DNA of 6,647 bases from contig DNHN01000320.1 of NCBI GenBank assembly GCA_003485825.1, positions 1 to 6,647 of the forward strand, given 5' to 3'. The translations under genes were made by a program, and so were the position numbers. The notes below the pieces were generated by a model. It made no database searches. It worked only from the letters and a program-made list of their open reading frames with translations, and was not told where the DNA came from. This DNA comes from Bacteroidota bacterium. GTDB lineage: Bacteria > Bacteroidota > Bacteroidia > NS11-12g > UBA9320. Positions 1 to 5,376 of the stretch are shown here, one piece after another. Numbering within the stretch: position 1 is the stretch's first letter; every line of letters begins with the position of its first letter.

Positions 1-167
1 GACTTACGCCTACCACTTTCGAAGGAAGTACATTTACCATAAATACTACAAATGGTGTCGTAATTACAGATAAAGGTGGGAACGAATCTACCGTTCAAAT
101 AGCAGACGTACAAACCAGTAATGGTGTAATACACGCTATCAATAGAGTACTCTTACCACTAGAGTAA
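1..167 (+). CDS. FAS1 (fasciclin) domain protein, C-terminal fragment
   Basis: An open frame starting at base 3 runs from the left edge to a TAA at 165-167, giving the last 54 residues of a protein whose start lies outside the window. The visible part contains the end of a FAS1 fold: a TFTIN strand, a VVITD strand, then ADVQTSNGVIHAINRVLLP. The 'xNGVIHxIxxVLLP' ending is the H2-box/terminal strand signature of fasciclin domains. Family knowledge: bacterial FAS1 proteins are usually secreted or lipid-anchored and act in adhesion or matrix interaction. The FAS1 fold is the final domain here, with only two residues after VLLP. How many FAS1 repeats precede it, and whether there is a signal peptide, cannot be seen. 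A strong terminator follows 37 bases downstream. Confidence 0.85.
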   Translation, partial: LTPTTFEGSTFTINTTNGVVITDKGGNESTVQIADVQTSNGVIHAINRVLLPLE

Positions 168-176
168 GTTTGTTCT

Positions 177-191
177 ACCAAAAATTTTGGT
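177..191. repeat. Short perfect inverted repeat downstream of FAS1 gene
   Basis: ACCAAAA and TTTTGGT flank a single central A, forming a perfect 7-bp inverted repeat about ten bases after the FAS1 stop codon and just before the main terminator. With a one-base loop it is not a good RNA hairpin. It could be a protein-binding palindrome or a chance feature. Confidence 0.4.
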
Positions 192-204
192 TAGTTTAAG
201 AACG

Positions 205-242
205 AATACCTGTGGTGCGAAAGTGCCACGGGTATTTTTTTT
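205..242 (+). terminator. Rho-independent terminator of the FAS1 gene
   Basis: A hairpin with left arm AATACCTGTGGTGC and right arm GTGCCACGGGTATT pairs over 14 positions, including a few G-U pairs, around a GAAA tetraloop (GNRA class). It is followed at once by T residues from 235 to 242. The stem plus U-tract is the textbook intrinsic terminator layout, oriented for the plus-strand FAS1 gene. Confidence 0.88.
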
Positions 243-309
243 ACAAAAAAAGAAGAGTGCTAAACAGTAATACGTGATTCTTAGGCTATGAAAAGCAGTA
301 ACAGTCCTA

Positions 310-759
310 CTAAAGCACCACTAATCCACCTTCATTATTGCGAACCTTTACTTCCCACGTACGGTCTGCTAATAGTAAGACTGAGGCTAAAAATGCATCA
401 TAAGGCATACGCTCACCCCACTCATCCGGGGATATAAATGAAAGAATTTTACCTCCGTCCTTTTCATACAGATGGTATAGCTCTCCTATTTTCGGAGTGA
501 ATTTCATTTCTGCCTCGTAGATACCGTAAGAAACCTCCAGACGAGCTTCTATTTCTCGCACCTGTGACATTATCACATCCGCTTGTTTTTTAAGCATTGC
601 GATTTGCTGATTGGCCTGCTTCTGCATGGTCTCAACAGCACTTGCTTTTATCTTTCCCTTATTCTCCGCCTTAATCATGGGCGAGGAGACGCTGAGCGGA
701 ATAGGTGAGAACTTGGCTTCACCAGTATAATACGGCTTGTTGTCTTTTTCTTCGCTCAT
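310..759 (-). CDS. DUF2452 family protein
   Basis: This 149-residue cytosolic protein has no signal peptide or membrane segment. It matches my memory of the DUF2452 family (uncharacterised, mainly Bacteroidota). Features are an N-terminal region leading to 'IKAENKGKIKASAV' (about 29-42), a long charged helix with Gln/Lys/Glu periodicity, likely a coiled coil (about 42-76), then the conserved block 'YEAEMKFTPKIGELYHLYEK' (81-100) and a C-terminal 'FISPDEWGERMPYDAFLASVLLLADRTWEV' block (108-137). The start is the ATG at 757-759, which gives the family's usual N-terminus; no Shine-Dalgarno is visible. The gene converges on the FAS1 gene and diverges from the peroxidase gene. Function is unknown and the neighbours do not suggest one. 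The last eleven residues (VRNNEGGLVVL) extend slightly past the point where I expect family members to end. Confidence 0.85.
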   Translation of the reverse strand: MSEEKDNKPYYTGEAKFSPIPLSVSSPMIKAENKGKIKASAVETMQKQANQQIAMLKKQADVIMSQVREIEARLEVSYGIYEAEMKFTPKIGELYHLYEKDGGKILSFISPDEWGERMPYDAFLASVLLLADRTWEVKVRNNEGGLVVL

Positions 760-862
760 TTCAGGATAGTAACGTTTTAGAGTTTAAATGGTTCTACATA
801 AATGTAAAACTCACACTGAACTAACATCTACGCAAAGTTTAAAAAATATTAACAGACTATAC

Positions 863-894
863 TTTGTTATCAAAACTTTGATTTCCTATCCTTG
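863..894 (+). promoter_or_regulatory. Candidate Bacteroidota-type promoter for the glutathione peroxidase gene
   Basis: TTTG at 863-866 and TATCCTTG at 887-894 are separated by 20 bases, close to the phylum's -33 (TTTG) and -7 (TAnnTTTG) arrangement, with one mismatch in the -7 box. This puts transcription start only a few bases before the ATG at 905. A competing -7-like string, TATACTTTG at 858-866, has a non-standard three-base gap, so the assignment is tentative. Confidence 0.35.
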
Positions 895-904
895 TTACTA
901 TCAT

Positions 905-1519
905 ATGAACAAACTATTCATCCTAGCAGTAATAACTTTAGCCAGCTGCTCACCTAAAACTAAAACGACTTCTGCGACTGCAGAGGTAAACACCACAAAC
1001 GAAGAAATAAGCATGGACTCATCAGAAGACATCATTGGAATCAAAGACTTTCACTACTACGGTATATCCAGTTTAGATGAGAATAGTACATTAAACATGG
1101 CCGACTACAAAGGCAAGAAAATCCTAGTCGTAAATGTAGCCTCTAAGTGTGGATATACGTCTCAATATGAAGGCTTACAGGAACTAAACCAAAAGTACGG
1201 AGATCAAGTACAGGTAATCGGGTTCCCGTGCAATCAGTTTATGGGACAAGAGCCCGGTGGGAAGGAAGAGATCGCTGAATTTTGCAGTAAAACATATGGA
1301 GTAACCTTTCCTATGACTACCAAGATAGACGTAAAAGGAGATAACCAACATGCTATATATAAGTGGCTTACCAATAAATCTGAAAACCAAGTAGGAGATT
1401 ACAAGGTAAGTTGGAATTTTAATAAATTCCTGATAGATGAAAATGGAAAACTCATAGCACACTACGATAGTAAGGTGACTCCTATGAGTGATGAGCTTAT
1501 AGCGGCTATCAAAGGGTAG
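905..1519 (+). CDS. Glutathione peroxidase-like thiol peroxidase, lipoprotein
   Basis: A 204-residue member of the glutathione peroxidase family, reducing H2O2 or lipid hydroperoxides. It is Cys-type rather than seleno-type. The peroxidatic Cys is Cys82 in NVASKCGYT. The rest of the catalytic tetrad is Gln115 in CNQFMGQEPG, and Trp170 and Asn171 in SWNFNKFLI. Cys127 in EEIAEFCSKTYG occupies the resolving-cysteine position of thioredoxin-dependent members, so thioredoxin rather than glutathione is the likely reductant (inference). The N-terminus MNKLFILAVITLASC is a lipoprotein signal peptide with lipobox LASC (Cys15), followed by a Thr/Ser/Glu-rich linker to about residue 42. The enzyme should therefore be membrane-anchored outside the cytoplasm. 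The start at 905 is chosen because it gives this signal peptide; the frame is open back to an ATG at 788, but that extension is hydrophilic, lacks family resemblance and would bury the lipobox. A terminator follows, so it is probably monocistronic. Confidence 0.93.
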   Translation: MNKLFILAVITLASCSPKTKTTSATAEVNTTNEEISMDSSEDIIGIKDFHYYGISSLDENSTLNMADYKGKKILVVNVASKCGYTSQYEGLQELNQKYGDQVQVIGFPCNQFMGQEPGGKEEIAEFCSKTYGVTFPMTTKIDVKGDNQHAIYKWLTNKSENQVGDYKVSWNFNKFLIDENGKLIAHYDSKVTPMSDELIAAIKG

Positions 1520-1543
1520 CAACTATTTGATTAACTAAACCTT

Positions 1544-1569
1544 AAGCCTTCCCTTGGGAAGGCTTTTTT
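1544..1569 (+). terminator. Rho-independent terminator after the glutathione peroxidase gene
   Basis: AAGCCTTCC (1544-1552) and GGAAGGCTT (1557-1565) form a perfect 9-bp stem with a CTTG loop, followed by a T run to 1569. It lies 24 bases after the peroxidase stop codon. The preceding AACCTT offers little A-tract, so it mainly acts on the plus strand. Confidence 0.92.
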
Positions 1570-1596
1570 GTGGATGGGAAATAAAACTCATCTTTG
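1567..1596 (+). promoter_or_regulatory. Candidate promoter for the phosphodiester glycosidase-like gene
   Basis: TTTG at 1567-1570, embedded in the upstream terminator's T-tract, and CATCTTTG at 1589-1596 are 18 bases apart. The latter matches the Bacteroidota -7 box TAnnTTTG except at its first base. The -7 box ends five bases before the chosen ATG at 1602, implying an almost leaderless transcript. Confidence 0.45.
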
Positions 1597-1601
1597 TGTC
1601 A

Positions 1602-2348
1602 ATGAGACTAATCTACATACTGTTATCCTCTCTGGTGTATTTAGGATGTACTACCAATGCTAAAACTGATGTAGCTGAACAGATACCTCCATTAGAAGCC
1701 AGTATAGAACTCCCCTTATTCATACCATACGAGATAAATGTGGGAGACGGGAATCTTAAAATGTATTGGCAAGGCTCTAACGGCCCATTTCAAACTTTTC
1801 AAAAACTCAAAGAGCACCTAAAGATTCAAGGAAAAGAATTAACGTTTGCTATGAACGGAGGCATGTACCTTACGGACCACTCCCCTCAAGGGCTCTATAT
1901 TGAAAATGGTCAAACGCTCCGACCTCTTAACACTAAAAAATCAGACTTTGGAAATTTCTATTTAGCTCCTAACGGGGTATTTTATATAACCAAAGACCTA
2001 GCAGCCAATGTCTGTGTTACAGAAGATTTTACTCCCAGTGAAAACATCAACTACGCGACACAGTCTGGACCTATGCTACTCATTGATAGCACGATTCATC
2101 CAAAATTTACGCTAGGCTCTAAAAATGTACATATCCGAAATGGTGTAGGAATTCTACCTAATGGGAATCCATTATTTGTGATAACCACCACACCCGTAAA
2201 TCTGTATGACTTTGCAGATTACTTTAGGCAGCAAGGCTGTAAAAATGCGCTGTATTTAGATGGTTTTGTGTCTAGACTTTATCTACCTGAAAAGGGCTTA
2301 AAGCAAATGGATGGTAATTTCGGTGTGATGATAGCTGAGGTGAAATGA
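1602..2348 (+). CDS. NAGPA/DUF2233-type phosphodiester glycosidase-like lipoprotein
   Basis: A 248-residue protein with a lipoprotein signal peptide (MRLIYILLSSLVYLGC, lipobox YLGC, Cys16) and one domain of the phosphodiester glycosidase family. That family is named for the mammalian uncovering enzyme N-acetylglucosamine-1-phosphodiester alpha-N-acetylglucosaminidase; it includes E. coli YigE and was formerly DUF2233. Visible family landmarks are FAMNGGMYLTDHSPQGLYIENG (82-103), FYLAPNGVFYI (119-129), ATQSGPMLLID (152-162), IRNGVGILPNG (178-188) and CKNALYLDGFVSRLY (213-227). The last contains the LYLDG motif with the conserved Asp. Family members cleave sugar-phosphodiester bonds, but the substrate of bacterial members is generally unknown; here a periplasmic or outer-membrane envelope glycan is an inference. 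The start at 1602 gives the lipoprotein signal. An upstream in-frame ATG at 1554 lies inside the preceding terminator and is rejected. The stop overlaps a following micro-ORF by ATGA. Confidence 0.85.
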   Translation: MRLIYILLSSLVYLGCTTNAKTDVAEQIPPLEASIELPLFIPYEINVGDGNLKMYWQGSNGPFQTFQKLKEHLKIQGKELTFAMNGGMYLTDHSPQGLYIENGQTLRPLNTKKSDFGNFYLAPNGVFYITKDLAANVCVTEDFTPSENINYATQSGPMLLIDSTIHPKFTLGSKNVHIRNGVGILPNGNPLFVITTTPVNLYDFADYFRQQGCKNALYLDGFVSRLYLPEKGLKQMDGNFGVMIAEVK

Positions 2349-2476
2349 TGTGGGCTATGTTTTTAATAATAATTCTATCACCTTTTGTCTTCGGAACTAT
2401 AGTTGGTTTTATGTTTTTTAAACGACGAGCTCTAAGAAGAGGGAAATCATATATCTATATTTCTTCCTTGTTATGA
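2345..2476 (+). CDS. Small single-span membrane protein, 43 residues, unknown
   Basis: This ORF begins with an ATG overlapping the upstream stop codon as ATGA (2345-2348), the usual translational-coupling arrangement. It encodes 43 residues: a hydrophobic stretch of about 20 (residues 3-25, MFLIIILSPF then FGTIVGFMFF), a strongly basic patch KRRALRRGK (26-34), and a short hydrophobic tail SYIYISSLL. That composition and order suit a membrane helix with a cytoplasmic positive anchor. I recognise no family. It may be a genuine co-translated small protein. It may also be the first half of a two-helix protein broken by a one-base change, because a second hydrophobic micro-ORF continues in another frame, again via ATGA. 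Confidence 0.45.
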   Translation: MMWAMFLIIILSPFVFGTIVGFMFFKRRALRRGKSYIYISSLL

Positions 2477-2532
2477 AAAGTATTTTCGTAGGTATTCTCT
2501 TTTATACAATAACTTGGGGGGGGGGCTTATAG
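2473..2532 (+). CDS. Hydrophobic micro-ORF reading into the G10 tract, doubtful
   Basis: An ATG overlapping the previous micro-ORF's stop (ATGA at 2473-2476) opens 19 codons, MKSIFVGILFYTITWGGGL, ending at TAG 2530-2532. It is mostly hydrophobic and could be the second helix of a two-helix membrane protein. It reads through the ten-G run at 2516-2525. Adding one G would extend it to 24 residues ending GLIGPII; removing one G would extend it to a stop at 2621-2623. It is too short to judge by codon use. It is recorded because of the repeated ATGA linkage, not because a product is established. Confidence 0.22.
   Translation: MKSIFVGILFYTITWGGGL
2516..2525. repeat. G10 homopolymer tract
   Basis: Ten consecutive G residues in an otherwise AT-leaning sequence, 17 bases before the convergent stop codon of the M1 peptidase gene and inside the 3' end of a micro-ORF. 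It is by far the longest G or C run in the window. Long G/C homopolymers are slippage-prone in bacteria and are also frequent sites of sequencing error. Confidence 0.9.
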
Positions 2533-2542
2533 GACCTATTAT

Positions 2543-4459
2543 CTAATTTTCCACCTTAGCAAACTTTACTACCACCACTTCTCCTCCAGCGATAGCTCGA
2601 ACAAAGTATACTCCATTGGCTAGGCCATCTAACTGTATGCTAGTGACCTCATTTTTTAGTTCTTCTACAGCGACATTTCGGACTAGTCTACCTTGCATAT
2701 CCAACAGTTCTATATTATCAAGTTTTCTGTCTTTTACAAATACTGAGATAGCATTATTGCTCGGATTAGGATAAACACTCACGCTAGATAAATCTATGTG
2801 AGAGCCTTCTATCAGTGTATTCTTGGTAATCAGCCAATAATTAGGGTCAAACTCTAAATCTTCCACCTTAAATCCCAAATCTACTACTAGCACTTCTTCT
2901 TCGCTGGTATGCTCTATAGTAAATAAGCTGTCCATCCCTCTACCTATAGCTCTCATCTGTATAGTCAGTGGAAAGAATGGTACTGAAGGGTGAGACGTAG
3001 TCTGATTTAAGGTAAGTCTTATCTTACTGTCTGAAATCCTATTCCATCGAGTAACTAGGATAGGAAAACCTTCTTTATATACATACCGGTCAAAAAACGG
3101 ATCTAAATCCATACCACTGGATGCTTCTATTGCATCCTGAAAATCTTGCGTATACGCAAATCCGTAGCATAGGTCAGCGTCTGCCATATAGTTTCTGGTC
3201 CCTGCAAAGAAGGCACTATCTCCTACCTCCCACCGAAGCTGGTGAAGTACTGCACTCCCTTTACGGTAACGAATATCCCCACTAAATAGCACATTTAAAT
3301 TGCTCGTATCATAGGCATATACCGACCCACCATCATTTCGTATGGTTCGCGTAATACTCTCTCTCAGGAATTCGTGAAAAAATGCCTTAGGCTTTACAAG
3401 CTCTCTAGCTATAGCATTTGTATACGTGGCCCAACCTTCATTCAGCCATAGGTCCTTCCACGATCCGCAGGTTATTTTATCTCCAAACCATTGATGCCCA
3501 AGTTCGTGAGCCATGAGGTCAAAATCTAGCGACGCCATAAAACTCATAGTCTGGTGCTCCATACCGCCGCCTCTCATAAACATGGCGTGCCCATACTTTT
3601 CGTCCTTGAACGGATAGTCCCCAAATAAGCTATCAAAGCCGCGCATCATGCCATCTATTTCCCAACGTAAAGTATCTGCTTGAGACTTATACGTAGGGTA
3701 CAGATAGTCTAACATGTATACACTATCACCGCCTGATAGCTGTATGTAATGACTCTCTTCGTAGTAATTACTCACTGCGACAGCTACTAGATATGTAGCT
3801 ACTGGATGCCTATGCTTCCAATGGTACACAAGACTATTATCCGCTAAAGTATCTACTGCCTCTAGTGTTCCCAGTCCTGCCGCCATATTACCCTCTGGTA
3901 TAGTGATTTCCATATCAAAGGAGTCAATCTTATCATACAGTTGCTGCTTACACGGCCACCACCCATAGGCACCATACGGCTGTGATAGTGTCCACGCTAT
4001 AGGTCCTGCAGGTTGATTGTCAAAAGTGAAGGCACGCTGATCACTCTTACTTGGATCTCCTCTATAATAGACAGTAGTGGTAAGTCTATCTCCGGTCTGG
4101 CTAGTAGGTATAGGTATAGTGACTGCATTATTCACCGTGGTATAGCCTGTGATTTTCTGTTCATCTACCCAAACTGAGTCTACTATCATATTACTCGTAA
4201 GATCGTAGGCTATCTGTGTGGCATTATCTTCCAATACGGTTAGTTCTGTGTAGATATTTCCGACAATATTTCTCACAGTAGGGACTATGTCTAGTGTCAT
4301 TTTCTGATACGTAACATCGTACTCACTACCTGTGCGTTTACTCTTAAAGCTTCGGAGACCCTCATACGCTGCTCTTTCTCCTTTTATCAGTGCCTCCATA
4401 TCTTGGGCATAGAGTGTATGCATCAGCACACTCACTAAAAATAGTATTACATACCTCAT
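2543..4459 (-). CDS. M1-family zinc metallopeptidase with T9SS C-terminal sorting domain
   Basis: A 638-residue secreted aminopeptidase-like protein. Residues 1-18 are a Sec signal peptide (cleavage likely after LYA). An N-terminal beta domain of the M1 type spans about 45-235 and includes GPIAWTLSQPYGAYGWWPCKQ. The catalytic domain has the exopeptidase motif as GGMEH (298-302, in place of the usual GxMEN), the zinc site HELGH (318-322) with the second glutamate in NEGWA (Glu341, the correct HExxH-X18-E spacing), and Tyr398 in YRKG as the likely transition-state tyrosine. From about 560, VSVYPNPSNN followed by ELLDMQGRLVRN and LANGVYFVRAIAGGEVVVVKFAKVEN is a type IX secretion C-terminal sorting domain. 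The protein should therefore cross the outer membrane and be surface-bound or released. It would trim amino-terminal residues from peptides, probably for nutrition (inference). The ATG at 4457-4459 gives the signal peptide; the leader before it is a hexamer repeat. Confidence 0.93.
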   Translation of the reverse strand: MRYVILFLVSVLMHTLYAQDMEALIKGERAAYEGLRSFKSKRTGSEYDVTYQKMTLDIVPTVRNIVGNIYTELTVLEDNATQIAYDLTSNMIVDSVWVDEQKITGYTTVNNAVTIPIPTSQTGDRLTTTVYYRGDPSKSDQRAFTFDNQPAGPIAWTLSQPYGAYGWWPCKQQLYDKIDSFDMEITIPEGNMAAGLGTLEAVDTLADNSLVYHWKHRHPVATYLVAVAVSNYYEESHYIQLSGGDSVYMLDYLYPTYKSQADTLRWEIDGMMRGFDSLFGDYPFKDEKYGHAMFMRGGGMEHQTMSFMASLDFDLMAHELGHQWFGDKITCGSWKDLWLNEGWATYTNAIARELVKPKAFFHEFLRESITRTIRNDGGSVYAYDTSNLNVLFSGDIRYRKGSAVLHQLRWEVGDSAFFAGTRNYMADADLCYGFAYTQDFQDAIEASSGMDLDPFFDRYVYKEGFPILVTRWNRISDSKIRLTLNQTTSHPSVPFFPLTIQMRAIGRGMDSLFTIEHTSEEEVLVVDLGFKVEDLEFDPNYWLITKNTLIEGSHIDLSSVSVYPNPSNNAISVFVKDRKLDNIELLDMQGRLVRNVAVEELKNEVTSIQLDGLANGVYFVRAIAGGEVVVVKFAKVEN

Positions 4460-4487
4460 CCTAATCCTAATCCTAATCCTAATCCTA
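4454..4487 (-). repeat. TTAGGA hexamer tandem repeat in the peptidase 5' leader
   Basis: On the plus strand CCTAAT is repeated four times perfectly at 4460-4483, continues as CCTA to 4487, and is preceded by a one-mismatch unit CCTCAT at 4454-4459. Read on the peptidase strand this is about 5.7 units of ATTAGG, and the start codon ATG is the altered last unit (ATGAGG for ATTAGG). The array lies between the -7 promoter box and the coding region. Its AGGA cores fall about 5, 11 and 17 bases before the ATG, so some could serve as Shine-Dalgarno-like sites. Confidence 0.93.
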
Positions 4488-4495
4488 CAAATTTA
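4488..4495 (-). promoter_or_regulatory. -7 promoter box of the M1 peptidase gene
   Basis: TAAATTTG on the minus strand is an exact match to the Bacteroidota -7 consensus TAnnTTTG, directly abutting the hexamer repeat. Transcription would start within the repeat. I do not see a good TTG at the expected -33 distance. Confidence 0.55.
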
Positions 4496-4647
4496 TGCTC
4501 ATAAGTGCATTCTCCATCGATTCACTCTATCATATTTTAGTCTTTAACCAAAGTTCGATTATCATTTTAGACTCAGACCGCCTAAAATTAATGCGTTGCA
4601 GCCGAATATTCAAACTCAGGTTTTAAATACCTATTTTAGCTGCTAGT
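4496..4647. other. Divergent intergenic region between peptidase and secreted protein genes
   Basis: This stretch should hold promoters for both diverging genes. The heptamer ATTTTAG occurs on the plus strand at 4534-4540, 4564-4570 and 4633-4639, and inverted (CTAAAAT) at 4582-4588. The copy at 4632-4639, TATTTTAG, is one mismatch from the -7 consensus and ends eight bases before the ATG at 4648, so it is the best promoter candidate for that gene. No ORF or RNA gene is evident. Confidence 0.4.
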
Positions 4648-5310
4648 ATGAAAAATTTTTCATTTGTATCAGCAGTATTAATCTCTAGTCTATTCCTTTT
4701 TCAGTACCAACTCTTAGCTCAAGACAAGGTGGAGATTTCTTATAATGCACCAGAAGGCAGAGAAAGAATAATAAATGAACTAAATGATGTGAAGATTCTT
4801 GAAATAATTTCCAGTGATAAAAAGGCACATCAAAAGAAGTTTACATTACAGATAGTACGCTTTCAGGAAGGCAAACCAGACACGGTATTCTCTAACGGTA
4901 GCAATTGCGATATGATTCATATACCCGTCCCCATGGCCAATGGAGATACCGCTACCTATGTCCACGATCCGTGTAAATCCCTACTCTACCTGAAAAATAC
5001 TGGTGATTTTAAGATAACTCTAGCAGGCAAGTTACAAGATTCTACCTTTTCTATGAGTATCAACTATCCGTATGGTTCTACTAAAATCGCTCTGGCTAGC
5101 AAACCAGGTTACGTCCTACAAAATCCATACAACGATGATAAACGAAAAATAGAAACCAATACTCCTACTCCTGTAGCACTTTACTTTGGGGGATACAAGC
5201 AAGGAAATGGCACCTTCTACTGTCTTGCCAAAACTGCAAAAGCAGAGGAAATGTTTCAAAAATTTCAGGTGGAAGATTATTATGTAATCTATCTCAACAT
5301 CAAAGACTGA
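4648..5310 (+). CDS. Secreted protein of unknown function
   Basis: A 220-residue protein I do not recognise. It starts with a clear Sec signal peptide (MKNFSFVSAVLISSLFLFQYQLLA, cleavage likely after Ala24 before QDK), so it is periplasmic or outer-membrane associated; there is no lipobox cysteine. The mature part alternates short beta-like segments (KKFTLQIVRF, FKITLAGKL, TFSMSINYPYG, PVALYFGGYKQGNGTFYCLA) and is probably a beta-sandwich-like fold (inference). Three cysteines, Cys87 (SNCDM), Cys109 (HDPCKS) and Cys192 (FYCLA), could allow one disulfide. No T9SS sorting tail is present at the C-terminus. It stands between the divergent M1 peptidase and gldH, 66 bases before gldH. No intrinsic terminator separates it from gldH, although gldH has its own -7 box. 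Confidence 0.75.
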   Translation: MKNFSFVSAVLISSLFLFQYQLLAQDKVEISYNAPEGRERIINELNDVKILEIISSDKKAHQKKFTLQIVRFQEGKPDTVFSNGSNCDMIHIPVPMANGDTATYVHDPCKSLLYLKNTGDFKITLAGKLQDSTFSMSINYPYGSTKIALASKPGYVLQNPYNDDKRKIETNTPTPVALYFGGYKQGNGTFYCLAKTAKAEEMFQKFQVEDYYVIYLNIKD

Positions 5311-5360
5311 AACACTTTTATTCCTTCCTTCTTTTACAATAGTTAATCTATCATTTTTTT

Positions 5361-5368
5361 TACCTTTG
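5361..5368 (+). promoter_or_regulatory. -7 promoter box of gldH
   Basis: TACCTTTG is an exact match to the TAnnTTTG consensus, preceded by a T-rich run and ending eight bases before the TTG start codon at 5377. A matching -33 TTG is not obvious. The box implies gldH can be transcribed independently of the upstream gene with a very short leader. Confidence 0.5.
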
Positions 5369-5376
5369 CTCTAGTC

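Noticed and set aside
242..309. Small RNA or ORF between the FAS1 terminator and the DUF2452 gene
   Set aside because: No ORF of note, no hairpin and no promoter-like element; it looks like plain intergenic sequence.
788..904. N-terminal extension of the peroxidase gene from an upstream ATG
   Set aside because: The extension is not conserved-looking, would displace the lipoprotein signal peptide from the N-terminus, and overlaps the probable promoter.
1184..1522. 112-codon minus-strand ORF opposite the peroxidase gene
   Set aside because: It lies wholly antisense to a well-supported gene, its product resembles no family I know, and it is best explained as a shadow frame.
1554..1601. Upstream ATG of the glycosidase-like gene
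   Set aside because: It starts inside the terminator hairpin of the preceding gene, and the extra 16 residues would precede a complete lipoprotein signal peptide.
2526..2543. Terminator hairpin for the convergent genes around ATAGG-A-CCTAT
   Set aside because: Only five base pairs with a one-base loop and no proper U-tract in either direction; too weak to call.
4454..4487. CRISPR array or genuine telomere for the hexamer repeat
   Set aside because: Units are six bases with no spacers, and the array is internal to the chromosome between a promoter box and a start codon; it is a simple sequence repeat.
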